A stretch of 64,000 bases of DNA from assembly GCF_052114085.1 (NCBI RefSeq), contig NZ_JBFREB010000001.1:186001-250000 (forward strand), in the 5' to 3' direction. Shown here in pieces: positions 39,983 through 49,388 of this stretch. The DNA is from Leifsonia sp052114085. GTDB taxonomy: Bacteria > Actinomycetota > Actinomycetes > Actinomycetales > Microbacteriaceae. A program made the position numbers and the translations under genes. Under the pieces are notes generated by a model. That model worked only from the letters and a program-made list of their open reading frames with translations, was not told the DNA's origin and did not search any database. The stretch's first letter is position 1. The number at the start of each line of letters is the position of its first letter.

Positions 39983-42634
39983 TCAGGCCGCCGACGACAC
40001 CGTGAACCGGCCGGGGCCGACCTGAATCGAGCGGCCGTCGGGGAGGACGATGGTTCCGGTCGTGGCGGGAGGGACCGCGCCGGAGACGGTGATCTGTCCG
40101 TCTTCGATGCGCCAGGACGCCTCGATCGTTCCTTGCGGCGTGCGGTAGGACCCCTCGGCCCAGGTGACGCCGCCGCCGGGAACGGGACGCAGGAGGAACG
40201 ACTCCCAGGCGACCGAGTCCGGGGCCTGGTCGAGACCCAGGAGGTGGGTGTGGAGGAAGCGCACCACGGCGCCCTTCGAGTAGTGGTTGAGGGAGGCGAA
40301 GGCGCGGCCGTCCTCATCCACGCCGTCCCAGTCCTCCCAGATCGTCGTCGCGCCGCGGTCCAGCATCCCGAGCCAGGAGGGGGAGGTGCGCTGGAAGAGC
40401 AGTTCGTAGGCGACGTCGGCGTGCCCGGTCTCGACGAGGACCGGGAGGAGGTCCGCGGTCGACAGGAACCCGGTGCCCAGGTGGGTGTCCGCGCGCCGGA
40501 TGAGTTCGACGAGGCGATCCGCCGCCCGCGATCGAAGGTGGTCCGGTATGAGCCCGAAGCTCAGCGCGCGCACGTACGCGGCCTGTGTGTCCTTCACCGT
40601 GCGACCCTCCGCAGAGAGGAACTCGGTGCGCCACGCGTCGCGCACGTGCTGCGCTTCGTCCGTGTAGCGCGCGGCATCGCCCTCGCGGCCGAGGATCGCT
40701 GCGATGCGCGCGAGCGTGGTGGTGGAGCGGTACAGGTAGGCGGTGCCGACCTCGCCCTTGTCCTCCATGAACCAGGCCATCGGGTTGTCCTGCAGCGGGT
40801 CGACGAGTGAGCCGTCCGCCGCGCGCTCCTTCGGTTCGCACCACTCGCCCCAGTGGAAGGAACCGTCCCACAGATACTGCTCGTGCGGGAGCGGATCGGC
40901 GGAACGCTGCTCGCGCGAGGGGTGGCGGCGGGTGCGGGCGGTGTCGAGGGCCCAGTCCACCCAGCGGGTCATCGCGTCCCAGGTCGCGGCGAGTTCGTCG
41001 CGGTCGCCGTAGGTCTCGTAGAGGATCCACGGGACGTGGATGATGGCGTCGCCCCACCCTGCCGACCCGGTCATCTGAGCGACCTGCAGGTCGGGGTGGT
41101 GCTTGACCTGGCGACCGTCGGGCGAGAAGTTCGCGATGCGGCCGTCGTCCAGCTGGTCGTCGCGCACCGACTGGAGCCACTTCCGGGTGAAGCCGTGCAC
41201 GTCGAACAGCCGGACGGCGGTGGAGGCGAAGACCTGGTAGTCGCCGGTCCACCCGATCCGTTCGCGCTGCGGGCAGTCGGTGGGGATGTCCACGGCGTTC
41301 CCGCGGAAACTCCAGTCCGCGATCTCGTACAGCCGGTTGAGGTCGTCGTCGCTGCACCGAAACGACCCAGCGGGGGTCAGGTCCGTGTTGACCACCTGCA
41401 TGCTGATCGCGTCGGCCGACAGCGGCAGGTCGGCGCGCTGGATGCGCGCGTACTGAAAGCCGTGGACGGTGTGCCGCGGCTCGAATACCGACCCATCGGA
41501 GCCGTCGGAAACGACCTCGTCGCGTTGGTCGAGGACCACCAGACCGTCGCCTTCGCGCTCCGAGTCGAGATGCGACATGTCGAGATCGCCGGACGGGTCG
41601 AGGTGCTCGCCGTGCTCGATCACCGTTCGGGAGCCGCGCGGGCCCAGGTCGGTCAGGCGCGTCCACCCGGAAGCGTTCTGCCCGAAGTCCGCGATCCACG
41701 CACCCGAGTCGAGCGGGGTCAGCGTGACAGGCGCACGTTCCTCGACCCGCCGGACGGGCGGTGCCGGCGACCAGCTCACGGGTGGGGCTGTGACGACGCC
41801 GACCCGCACCGGCCCCAGCAGGGAGGGCTCGACGGTGAGATCGGTCGCCTGGCCGTCCATGAGTCCGGCTCGGACGATCGGCGAGGTCCAGCTGGTCCAG
41901 GATCCGTCGGTGCGGATTACCTCAGTCGTCCCGTCCTCGAAGAGCAGGCGCAGCTCGGCGCGGGCGGCCACATCGTCTCCATCGGTCCAGGCGGCGCGTG
42001 CGTGGAAGGCGCCCACCTGGCCCTGGTACCAGCCGTCGGTGAGCACGAGTTCCAGGGTGTTCCTGCCAGGGTGCAGTGAAGGCGCCACATCCGCTGCCTG
42101 CGCATACACCGTCTTGTCGTACGAGGTGGAGCCCGGTGAGAGTTCCGCCGTGCCGACGCGTTCACCGTTCACGAACGCTTCGTAGACTCCGAGCGCGGTC
42201 GAGTAGAGGCGGGCTCGGCGGATCGGGCGTTCGACGAGGAAACCGCGCCGGAGGGCATGGCCGGGCCGCTTCCCGAAGACGACATCAGACGGTGTCGGAG
42301 GCGAGATCCAGTCGGCGCTCCAGTCCGCGTCGAGCAGGCCGGCCTCGAACACGTGCTCCTCACTCCACGCGCCCCCCGGGACGCACACACGCCAGCGGAC
42401 GCGCTCGCCGCTCTGCAACGGACGCCACGGCCACGCGTTGAGGCGGTGGGCCGCCGCGCTGACCGGTTCGAGGGAGACGCCGTCGATGGTGGCGTGGAGC
42501 TCGTAGCCGTCGGCGCCGTCCAGCGGCAGCCAGGAGAGCCGGGGGCGATCGCCAGACACCGGGAACTGGTCACCGCCTGCGTCGATTCGTAGTCCACTGG
42601 GTGCCGCCTCGGTCATCGGCGTCATCGCCTCCAT
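39983..42634 (-). CDS. Glycoside hydrolase family 78 alpha-L-rhamnosidase
   Basis: 883 residues; starts at ATG 42634, though ATG 42616, with GGAGG eleven bases upstream, may be the real one. N-terminal beta domains include GVYEAFVNGERVGTAELSPG and LTDGWYQGQVG. The (alpha/alpha)6 catalytic domain has DIPTDCPQRERIGWTGDYQV with the expected acidic residues, WGDAIIHVPWILYETYGD, and GATTIWEDWDG. No signal peptide is seen, so it acts on imported rhamnosides. It is divergent from uidA, sharing a promoter region with a LacI operator, so plant rhamno-glucuronides are a plausible joint substrate. Confidence 0.9.
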   Translation of the reverse strand: MEAMTPMTEAAPSGLRIDAGGDQFPVSGDRPRLSWLPLDGADGYELHATIDGVSLEPVSAAAHRLNAWPWRPLQSGERVRWRVCVPGGAWSEEHVFEAGLLDADWSADWISPPTPSDVVFGKRPGHALRRGFLVERPIRRARLYSTALGVYEAFVNGERVGTAELSPGSTSYDKTVYAQAADVAPSLHPGRNTLELVLTDGWYQGQVGAFHARAAWTDGDDVAARAELRLLFEDGTTEVIRTDGSWTSWTSPIVRAGLMDGQATDLTVEPSLLGPVRVGVVTAPPVSWSPAPPVRRVEERAPVTLTPLDSGAWIADFGQNASGWTRLTDLGPRGSRTVIEHGEHLDPSGDLDMSHLDSEREGDGLVVLDQRDEVVSDGSDGSVFEPRHTVHGFQYARIQRADLPLSADAISMQVVNTDLTPAGSFRCSDDDLNRLYEIADWSFRGNAVDIPTDCPQRERIGWTGDYQVFASTAVRLFDVHGFTRKWLQSVRDDQLDDGRIANFSPDGRQVKHHPDLQVAQMTGSAGWGDAIIHVPWILYETYGDRDELAATWDAMTRWVDWALDTARTRRHPSREQRSADPLPHEQYLWDGSFHWGEWCEPKERAADGSLVDPLQDNPMAWFMEDKGEVGTAYLYRSTTTLARIAAILGREGDAARYTDEAQHVRDAWRTEFLSAEGRTVKDTQAAYVRALSFGLIPDHLRSRAADRLVELIRRADTHLGTGFLSTADLLPVLVETGHADVAYELLFQRTSPSWLGMLDRGATTIWEDWDGVDEDGRAFASLNHYSKGAVVRFLHTHLLGLDQAPDSVAWESFLLRPVPGGGVTWAEGSYRTPQGTIEASWRIEDGQITVSGAVPPATTGTIVLPDGRSIQVGPGRFTVSSAA

Positions 42635-42663
42635 ATTGCGTGAGTTGCGGAGTTCGCAGTGCC

Positions 42664-42708
42664 ATTATGGCAATCGCTTGCCGAAATTCCAAAAACCTGC
42701 TGTACTAG
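42664..42708. promoter_or_regulatory. Divergent GH78/uidA promoters with LacI operator
   Basis: GGCAATCGCTTGCC (42669-42682) has perfect GGCAA/TTGCC arms. On the minus strand TTGGAA and CATAAT are spaced by 17 bp with the operator inside the spacer. On the plus strand the operator overlaps a TTGCCG -35 with TACTAG at 42703-42708. One bound LacI dimer could block both promoters. Confidence 0.75.
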
Positions 42709-42742
42709 GTCCACTGACCCCGCAGTGCCGCGTAGGAGAACC

Positions 42743-44539
42743 ATGCTCAGCCCCCGAATCACACCCACCCGAGAGGTCGTCGCCCTCGACGGCCTCTGGC
42801 GTTTCGCGCTCGACACGGCTACTGGCCCCGAACCCTGGAAGGCGCGCCTGGACACGGCGCTGGAGGTGCCGGTACCGGCGAGCTACAACGATCTCTTCGT
42901 GGACTCATCGATCCGCGACCATGTGGGGGTCGTGTGGTACCAGCGAGACGCCCGAGTGCCTCGTGGCTGGAACGGGGAGCGGATCGTGCTGCGGTTCGGG
43001 TCGGTGACCCACGCTGCTGCCGTCTATGTGGACGACCTCCTGGTCGCCGAGCACGTCGGCGGCTACACGCCGTTCGAGGCAGATCTCACCAACGTGTTGG
43101 AGGCAGGTAAGGAGTTCCGGCTCACCATCGCGGTGGACAACCGCCTCACCAACCTGACGATTCCGCCTGGCTCCGTCACCGTGGGGCCCGATGGCCGCGA
43201 GCGTCAGACCTACTTCCACGACTTCTACAACTACGCCGGTATCGCCCGTTCGGTGAAGCTGTACAGCAGCCCCACGTCGTACGTCGACGACATCACCGTC
43301 GTGACGGGCATCGACGGTACGGCAGGAACGGTCGACTACAGCGTCCGCACCGGTGGCGACGATGTCGCGGTCCGCGTCCGGGTGCTCGACGAGAGCGGTA
43401 CCGAGGTCGCCGTGAGCGCCGGCTCCGCCGGCACGATCCGCCTCGAGGACGTTCGTTTGTGGCAACCGGGCTCTGCCTACCTCTACGACGCGGTGGTCGA
43501 GCTGCTCGATGGCGACGAACTCGTCGACAGCTACACGCTTCCGTTCGGCGTGCGGACGGTCGAGGTGCGCGGCACCGAGTTCCTCATCAACGGAGAGCCG
43601 TTCTACTTCACCGGTTTCGGAAAGCACGAGGACACCCCGGTCCGCGGGAAGGGCCACGACGACGCCTACCTCGTGCACGACTTCCAGTTGCTGGAGTGGA
43701 CGGGTGCGAACAGCTTCCGGACCAGCCACTATCCGTACGCGGAGGAGGTGCTCGATTTCGCCGACCGCCACGGCATCGTCGTGGTCGACGAGACCGCCGC
43801 CGTCGGCCTGAACCTGGGTGTGCAGGGCGGTCTCACCGGCATCCCGCCGACACCGACGTTCGCCGAGGAGAACTTCGGCGGCGAGACCAAGAACGTCCAC
43901 GCGCAGCACCTCCGCGAGCTGATCGCGCGCGACAAGAATCACCCGAGCGTCGTGATGTGGAGCATCGCCAACGAGCCGGCCTCCAACGAGGAGGGCTCAC
44001 GCGAGTACTTCGAGCCCCTGGTGAGCCTCGCCCGCGAGCTGGACCCCACCCGTCCGCTCACGTACGCCGCTGTCATGTTCGCGACACCGGCGAACGACAA
44101 GATCGGCGACCTCTTCGACGTGCTGTCGATCAACCGCTACTACGGCTGGTACGTCTTCACCGGCGACCTGGCGACGGCCGAGACGGTCCTCGAGCAAGAA
44201 CTTCGCGGCTGGGTGCAGCGGTTCGGCAAGCCGATCATGATGTCGGAGTACGGCGCCGACACTCAGCCGGGCCTCCACTCGGTGTGGGACATGCCCTGGA
44301 CGGAGGAGTACCAGACCGACCTGCTCGCCGCCTACCACCGCGTCTTCGACCGCATCCCCGAATTCGTGGGCGAGCACATCTGGAACTTCGCCGACTTCAT
44401 GACCGGGCCCGGCATCCATCGGGTGGACGGCAACAAGAAGGGCGTCTTCACCCGCGACCGCAAGCCGAAGGGGGCCGCCTTCTCGCTGCAGAGCAGATGG
44501 CGCGGCCTCGACGGTCGCAAACCCGGCAGCACCGACTGA
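42743..44539 (+). CDS. uidA: Beta-glucuronidase (GH2)
   Basis: 598 residues from ATG 42743 (TAGGAGAACC upstream), essentially the E. coli GusA length. Acid/base Glu411 in SIANEPAS and nucleophile Glu502 in MMSEYGAD match E. coli Glu413/504. NRYYGWY precedes the nucleophile, and NKKGVFTRDRKPK supplies the Asn-x-Lys motif that recognises the glucuronate carboxylate. Cytosolic. It cleaves beta-D-glucuronides to glucuronate for UxaC. Followed after 31 bp by mannonate dehydratase in one operon. Confidence 0.93.
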   Translation: MLSPRITPTREVVALDGLWRFALDTATGPEPWKARLDTALEVPVPASYNDLFVDSSIRDHVGVVWYQRDARVPRGWNGERIVLRFGSVTHAAAVYVDDLLVAEHVGGYTPFEADLTNVLEAGKEFRLTIAVDNRLTNLTIPPGSVTVGPDGRERQTYFHDFYNYAGIARSVKLYSSPTSYVDDITVVTGIDGTAGTVDYSVRTGGDDVAVRVRVLDESGTEVAVSAGSAGTIRLEDVRLWQPGSAYLYDAVVELLDGDELVDSYTLPFGVRTVEVRGTEFLINGEPFYFTGFGKHEDTPVRGKGHDDAYLVHDFQLLEWTGANSFRTSHYPYAEEVLDFADRHGIVVVDETAAVGLNLGVQGGLTGIPPTPTFAEENFGGETKNVHAQHLRELIARDKNHPSVVMWSIANEPASNEEGSREYFEPLVSLARELDPTRPLTYAAVMFATPANDKIGDLFDVLSINRYYGWYVFTGDLATAETVLEQELRGWVQRFGKPIMMSEYGADTQPGLHSVWDMPWTEEYQTDLLAAYHRVFDRIPEFVGEHIWNFADFMTGPGIHRVDGNKKGVFTRDRKPKGAAFSLQSRWRGLDGRKPGSTD

Positions 44540-44570
44540 CCGACTCCCGCACGATTTCAAGGAACCATCA

Positions 44571-45809
44571 ATGCGCATCGACAAAGCCGAAGTCATCGTC
44601 ACCAGTCCGGACCGGAACTTCGTGACGCTGAAGCTCACCACCGATGACGGTCTGACCGGGCTCGGCGATGCAACGCTCAACGGCCGGGAGCAGGCGGTCG
44701 TCGCTTACCTCGCCGAGCACGTCGTCCCGTTGCTGATCGGCCGGGACGCCTCCCGGATCGAGGACACCTGGCAGTTCCTCTACCGCAGCGCCTACTGGCG
44801 CCGCGGACCGGTGACGATGGCATCCATCGCCGCGGTGGACATGGCCCTCTGGGACATCAAGGGCAAGGCGGCCGGGATGCCGGTATACCAGCTGCTGGGC
44901 GGCGCGTCCCGCGAGGGTCTGCTGGCGTATGGGCACGCGTCGGGCCGTGACCTGCCGGAGCTGTTCGACAGTGTGCGTGAGCACCAGGAGAAGGGGTATC
45001 GGGCGATCCGCATCCAGTCGGCGGTACCGGGGCTGAAGTCGATCTACGGGATCGCATCGAACGCCACCTACGAAGCCAACCAGGGTGTGCGCTACGACCA
45101 CGAACCCGCCCAGCGTGGTGGGCTGCCGAACGAGGAGGACTGGGACACCCGCTCCTACCTGCGGCACATGCCGACGGTGTTCGAGGCGGTCCGCAACGAG
45201 TTCGGCCCGGAACTGCCGTTGCTGCACGACGGCCACCACCGGATGACGCCCATCCAGGCGGCGCAGCTCGGCAAGTCCCTCGAGCCGTATGACCTGTTCT
45301 GGCTGGAGGACTGCACCCCGGCCGAGAATCAGGAGGCGCTGCGACTGGTGCGCCAGCACACGACGACGCCGCTGGCGATCGGGGAGATCTTCAACACGGT
45401 GTGGGACTACCAGCAGATCATCCGCGAGCAACTGATCGACTACGTCCGCAGCGCCGTCACCCACACCGGCGGCATCACGCACCTGAAGAAGGTGCTCGAC
45501 TACGCCTCGCAGTATCAGATCAAGTCGGGCATGCACGGGCCGACCGACATCTCGCCGGTCGGGATGGCGGCTGCCATGCATCTCGGGCTCGCGATCCACA
45601 ACTTCGGCATCCAGGAGTACATGCAGCACGGCGAGAAGACCAACGCCGTGTTCCAGCAGTCCTACAGCTGGCATGACGGCTTCCTGCATCCCGGGGACAA
45701 CCCCGGCCTCGGCGTCGAACTCGATGTCGATGAGGCCGGCAAGTACCCCTACATCCGCGCCTACCTCCCCTACAACCGGCTCGCCGACGGCACCGTCCAC
45801 GACTGGTAA
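44571..45809 (+). CDS. manD: D-mannonate dehydratase, enolase superfamily (ManD/RspA type)
   Basis: 412 residues from ATG 44571. The capping domain starts MRIDKAEVIVTSPDRNFVTL. ManD-specific residues are Tyr159, Asp220 and His222 in LLHDGHHR, Glu246 in WLEDC and Glu272 in GEIF, with SGMHGPTDISPVGMAAAMH and GIQEYMQHG. It dehydrates D-mannonate to 2-keto-3-deoxy-D-gluconate. This fills the step after UxuB; it replaces the unrelated UxuA. Some ManD homologues are weak or promiscuous, but the retained residues and pathway context support real activity. Confidence 0.9.
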   Translation: MRIDKAEVIVTSPDRNFVTLKLTTDDGLTGLGDATLNGREQAVVAYLAEHVVPLLIGRDASRIEDTWQFLYRSAYWRRGPVTMASIAAVDMALWDIKGKAAGMPVYQLLGGASREGLLAYGHASGRDLPELFDSVREHQEKGYRAIRIQSAVPGLKSIYGIASNATYEANQGVRYDHEPAQRGGLPNEEDWDTRSYLRHMPTVFEAVRNEFGPELPLLHDGHHRMTPIQAAQLGKSLEPYDLFWLEDCTPAENQEALRLVRQHTTTPLAIGEIFNTVWDYQQIIREQLIDYVRSAVTHTGGITHLKKVLDYASQYQIKSGMHGPTDISPVGMAAAMHLGLAIHNFGIQEYMQHGEKTNAVFQQSYSWHDGFLHPGDNPGLGVELDVDEAGKYPYIRAYLPYNRLADGTVHDW

Positions 45810-45851
45810 GCGCCGCCTGAACACTGTTCACTTGACGAAGGAGTCAACGCA

Positions 45852-47225
45852 ATGCGCAAGTACAGCAATCTCGACACCAAATCCTCCCGCGCTGTGCGCG
45901 TGGAAGCCACGACGGTCCTGCCAACGACCGCCGGGCCCGCTGCGGGACCGCAGAACCAGGAGGTGAACGGGCCGGATCTCGTCGCGCCGCCGCTGAACCG
46001 GGTGAGCGCGAGCTTCCTGTTCTGGATCACGGTGGCGAACTTCGGCGCCAGCCTGGCGTTGATGGTGCCCCTGACGTACTCCCTGGCGGTGCGAGTCACG
46101 CAACTGGCCCCCGGTCATGAGGAGGTGCTCGGTTACGTCACGGGCACGGCTCAGCTGATCTATCTCGTCCTCAGCCCGTTGCTCGGCGTGTGGAGCGACC
46201 GCTTGCGCTCTCCGTTCGGCAGACGGACCCCGTTCATCGTCGTCGGAGGGCTGGTGGGTCTGGTGGCGGTCGCGTTCATCGCCGTCGCCCCCAACATCTT
46301 CCTCGTCGGGGTCGGCTGGGTGGTCGGCCTGCTGGGCTGGGCGACAGCCGGTCAGGGAATCCAGACGATGCTCGCCGACCGTGTCCCGGAGGAGCAGCGG
46401 GGCCGCGCCTCTGCGCTCACCGGGGTGACGACCCAGATCGCGCCGGTGTTCGGCATCGGTATCGCTTACGCGGTGGTGTCGTCCACCCTGATGATCTTCG
46501 TTCTCCCGGCAGTCATCGGCCTGGTGCTGATCTTGGCGTTCGTCTTCATCAAGCGCGAGGGGAGCTCACGGGCTATCGTCCGAAACGACGCCATCGGTGT
46601 GAAGACGCTGTTCGGCTCCTACGTCTTCAACCCGCGCAAGTACCCGGACTTCGGGTGGAACTGGCTCGGTCGGTTCATCTTCTTCATGGGGCTCTACTTC
46701 AACACCACGTTCGGCACCTTCTTCTACGCGCAACGCCTTCATATCCCCGTCATCCAGGTCGCCGGTGTGGTCGCGGCGATCGGGATCATCGGTGTGGTCG
46801 CGGCGGCCGGTGGAGCTCTGCTCGGCGGGTTCCTCTCCGACAAGCTGGGCCGCCGTAAGCTCTTCACCCTGATCGGTTCGCTGCTCTTCGTCGCGGGGGC
46901 GTGCGTCGAGGCTTTCGCGCATTCGCTGCTCCCCTTGATCATCGGTTCGGTCATCATGCAGCTGGCGATCGCGGCCTTCAGCGTCGTCGATCAGGCCATC
47001 GTCTTCGCCGTTCTGCCCAGCCGTGCCGAGGCCGGCCGGTACCTTGCGGTCGTCGCCTTCGCACAGAAGATCCCGAGCGCCATCGCCCCGCTCATCGCGC
47101 CCTTGATCATCACCATCGGTGCGGTCGGAGCGGACAAGAACTACACCGCCCTCTACCTGATCGGGGCCGTGTTCGCTCTGATCGGCGGACTCATCATCTT
47201 CACCAAGGTGAAGGCGGTTCGCTGA
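45852..47225 (+). CDS. MFS transporter in the glucuronide operon
   Basis: 457 residues from ATG 45852 (GAAGGAGTCAACGC upstream). A hydrophilic N-terminus of about 55 residues is followed by 12 hydrophobic segments. VWSDRLRSPFGRRTPFIVVG is the MFS/GPH-like loop signature and GFLSDKLGRRKLF the second-half counterpart. Proteins of this look import glycosides. Lying between manD and the gluconokinase, it most likely takes up glucuronides or free uronate. Confidence 0.85.
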   Translation: MRKYSNLDTKSSRAVRVEATTVLPTTAGPAAGPQNQEVNGPDLVAPPLNRVSASFLFWITVANFGASLALMVPLTYSLAVRVTQLAPGHEEVLGYVTGTAQLIYLVLSPLLGVWSDRLRSPFGRRTPFIVVGGLVGLVAVAFIAVAPNIFLVGVGWVVGLLGWATAGQGIQTMLADRVPEEQRGRASALTGVTTQIAPVFGIGIAYAVVSSTLMIFVLPAVIGLVLILAFVFIKREGSSRAIVRNDAIGVKTLFGSYVFNPRKYPDFGWNWLGRFIFFMGLYFNTTFGTFFYAQRLHIPVIQVAGVVAAIGIIGVVAAAGGALLGGFLSDKLGRRKLFTLIGSLLFVAGACVEAFAHSLLPLIIGSVIMQLAIAAFSVVDQAIVFAVLPSRAEAGRYLAVVAFAQKIPSAIAPLIAPLIITIGAVGADKNYTALYLIGAVFALIGGLIIFTKVKAVR

Positions 47226-47226
47226 C

Positions 47227-47769
47227 ATGATCACCTCAACGCCACCGCCCTCCATTGTCGTGATGGGGGTGTCCGGTTCCGGCAAGACCACGGTCGGCCG
47301 GGAGCTCGCGCGGCTGCTGCACGTGCCTTTTGTGGATGCCGACGATCTGCACCCACAATCCAACCGGGACAAGATGGCCGGCGGGACGCCGCTGACCGAC
47401 GACGACCGCCGCCCGTGGCTGCTCACCGTCGGGCACACCATCCGCGAACAGGTGCAGGCCGGGCGCGGAGTCGTCGTCGCCTGCTCGGCGCTGCGCCGCC
47501 GATACCGGGAGGCCATCGCGGAGGAGGCGGGCACGCCCGTGCGTTTCGCCCACCTGAACGGCAGGGTGGATGTGATCCGGGAGCGGATGGAGGCGCGCGC
47601 CGACCACTTCATGCCGAACGCACTCCTCGATTCGCAACTGCAGACTTTGGAGCCGCTCGCCGCTGACGAGGACGGAAGTGAGTTCGCAATCGACGGCGGC
47701 CCCGCCGCCGTCGCCGCCGATATCCGTGACTGGGCGACCGCCGAGGTCGGAGAGGAAGCCGCCGTATGA
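47227..47769 (+). CDS. gntK: Gluconokinase (GntK type)
   Basis: 180 residues. The Walker A motif is GVSGSGKTT (14-22), followed by FVDADDLHPQSNRDKMAGGTPL, the gluconate-kinase signature, and ACSALRRRYREAI. RADHFMPNALLDSQLQTLEP closes the fold. It phosphorylates D-gluconate with ATP to 6-phosphogluconate. Its start lies next to the MFS stop and its own stop overlaps the following gene (ATGA). It may serve gluconate released from the cluster or, less likely, a related acid. Confidence 0.9.
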   Translation: MITSTPPPSIVVMGVSGSGKTTVGRELARLLHVPFVDADDLHPQSNRDKMAGGTPLTDDDRRPWLLTVGHTIREQVQAGRGVVVACSALRRRYREAIAEEAGTPVRFAHLNGRVDVIRERMEARADHFMPNALLDSQLQTLEPLAADEDGSEFAIDGGPAAVAADIRDWATAEVGEEAAV

Positions 47770-49388
47770 CCGGCACCACCGGGGACACCGCCCAGGAGGT
47801 GCAGGAGGCCGTGGACGATTCGCTCGGCCGAATTCGGATCTCGTCGGTGCCCCTCCCCGCGTACGTCCGGGCGCCGAGCGCGACCTACACGCCTTCGGGC
47901 CGGGTGTTCCTGCTCTTCCGTACAGAAAAAGACCCTGCTGACTGGCTGCGCGCCGCGGTCGTGGACGACGACGGCTCCGACTTCACCGAAATCTTCCGCG
48001 GCCCCGTCGAGCGGAAGCGCACCGCCAACGGGATCCGCCACATGCCATTTGCGGATAACCGCCGCATGCTGCTGGGCGACCACGTGCTCGAGGCGACACC
48101 CGATCTCGATCGGGCCGAGACCGTCGAGCTCATCCCGGTCGAGTACCCATGGAACCTCACCTCGGACGCGCTGACCTCGCACCACTGGTCGGAGATCATC
48201 GTCTCCCCCGACGGCGAGCGGATCGCGTGGACCATCCTCCGGACCGACATGACCGCCGTCGTCGCCCTGGGGCGTTTGCGCCGTGACGAGGACCGTTACA
48301 CGATCGTCGATCCCGTCATCATCAGCAGCACGGACGCACTCTCGCCCGATCCTGAGCGGGAGGGTTACTTCACGGCTCGGCCCATGCTCGGCGGGGAGGT
48401 GAAGCAGTTCGTCCGAGGCGGCACCGCCATTTCAGCGGTGGGGGACGGGGGCGCCCCGCTCACCGACTCGGTCGTCCAGGATCTCCTCACGGATGCGCTC
48501 GAGCCGATCACCCGCACGCCCGGTTATGACGAGACCACCATCCTGTCGCCGGACGAACGGCTCGGGATCGTGATGACCTCCCGAGCGTCGGTGCGTACGA
48601 ACCCGGCTTTCCTCGGGTTGGTGCCGCGACCGCACGCGACGCTGGTGACCATGCCGATGGCCTGGGCGCTGTACATGTACGCCGTCGACGGCGTCCGCCG
48701 CTTCCGGTCGGGCAACATCGGTCCGGTGCTGATCGACATGGAGCGCTCGAAGACCGATCCCGACTATGTCGGTGTACCGCTCAACAGCGCGGACGACTCG
48801 TGGGTCTACGTTTCGCCGATGTCGTGGCACCCGGACGGACGCCATGCGATGTGGATGGAGATGCGACGTGGCAGCGACGGCGACCTGGGGCCCGAGCTGC
48901 GCATCCGCACCGCACAGCTGAGCGACCACGGCCCTGGGGAACCGATCCCCACCGTCACGACGCCGGCGACGACGCCCTCAGCGATCGGTGGTCGCGACGC
49001 GGAGCGATTGCTCGGCCGTACCGCCGAGTTCGTGCCGTCCGGCCGCATCGCGGGTGCGCACTCCGGATATCTCGAGTTCGACCGCTCCTCGGACGGCCGC
49101 GGCACCTGGTCCGCGTCCTCCCGCTACGTGGACTACAGCGACGACGGGCGCAATGTCCTCAACGGCGCGGAGCGATCGAACGGGTCGATGATGGGCGGCG
49201 CGGTCTACGAGGCTGACCTCGAGCTGACCGGGGATGTCGACGGTGAAATGCGCCTGCGGGCCTCCTGGTCGGGTCTCGACGAGGGGACGCGACTGCTGTT
49301 CGGGCAGGACGCCGACGGCCGGCCGCGCAGCCACGGCTTCGCCCGCTACGGCGACACCGTCATTCGTGTCGAGGATCTGTCCGAGTAG
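47766..49388 (+). CDS. Beta-propeller-like cytoplasmic protein, unknown function
   Basis: 540 residues without signal peptide or TM. Repeated units resemble PD40/TolB-type blades: APSATYTPSGRVFLLFR, EIIVSPDGERIAWTILR, TTILSPDERLGIVM and PMSWHPDGRHAMWME. The last 100 residues (SGYLEFDRSSDGRGTWSASS, YVDYSDDGRNVLNG) look like a separate beta domain. Coupled translation with gluconokinase (ATGA) ties it to sugar-acid metabolism. A propeller lyase acting on uronate oligomers (PL22-like) is one idea, but I see no proof. The last 29 bases overlap the convergent TetR gene. Confidence 0.65.
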   Translation: MTGTTGDTAQEVQEAVDDSLGRIRISSVPLPAYVRAPSATYTPSGRVFLLFRTEKDPADWLRAAVVDDDGSDFTEIFRGPVERKRTANGIRHMPFADNRRMLLGDHVLEATPDLDRAETVELIPVEYPWNLTSDALTSHHWSEIIVSPDGERIAWTILRTDMTAVVALGRLRRDEDRYTIVDPVIISSTDALSPDPEREGYFTARPMLGGEVKQFVRGGTAISAVGDGGAPLTDSVVQDLLTDALEPITRTPGYDETTILSPDERLGIVMTSRASVRTNPAFLGLVPRPHATLVTMPMAWALYMYAVDGVRRFRSGNIGPVLIDMERSKTDPDYVGVPLNSADDSWVYVSPMSWHPDGRHAMWMEMRRGSDGDLGPELRIRTAQLSDHGPGEPIPTVTTPATTPSAIGGRDAERLLGRTAEFVPSGRIAGAHSGYLEFDRSSDGRGTWSASSRYVDYSDDGRNVLNGAERSNGSMMGGAVYEADLELTGDVDGEMRLRASWSGLDEGTRLLFGQDADGRPRSHGFARYGDTVIRVEDLSE

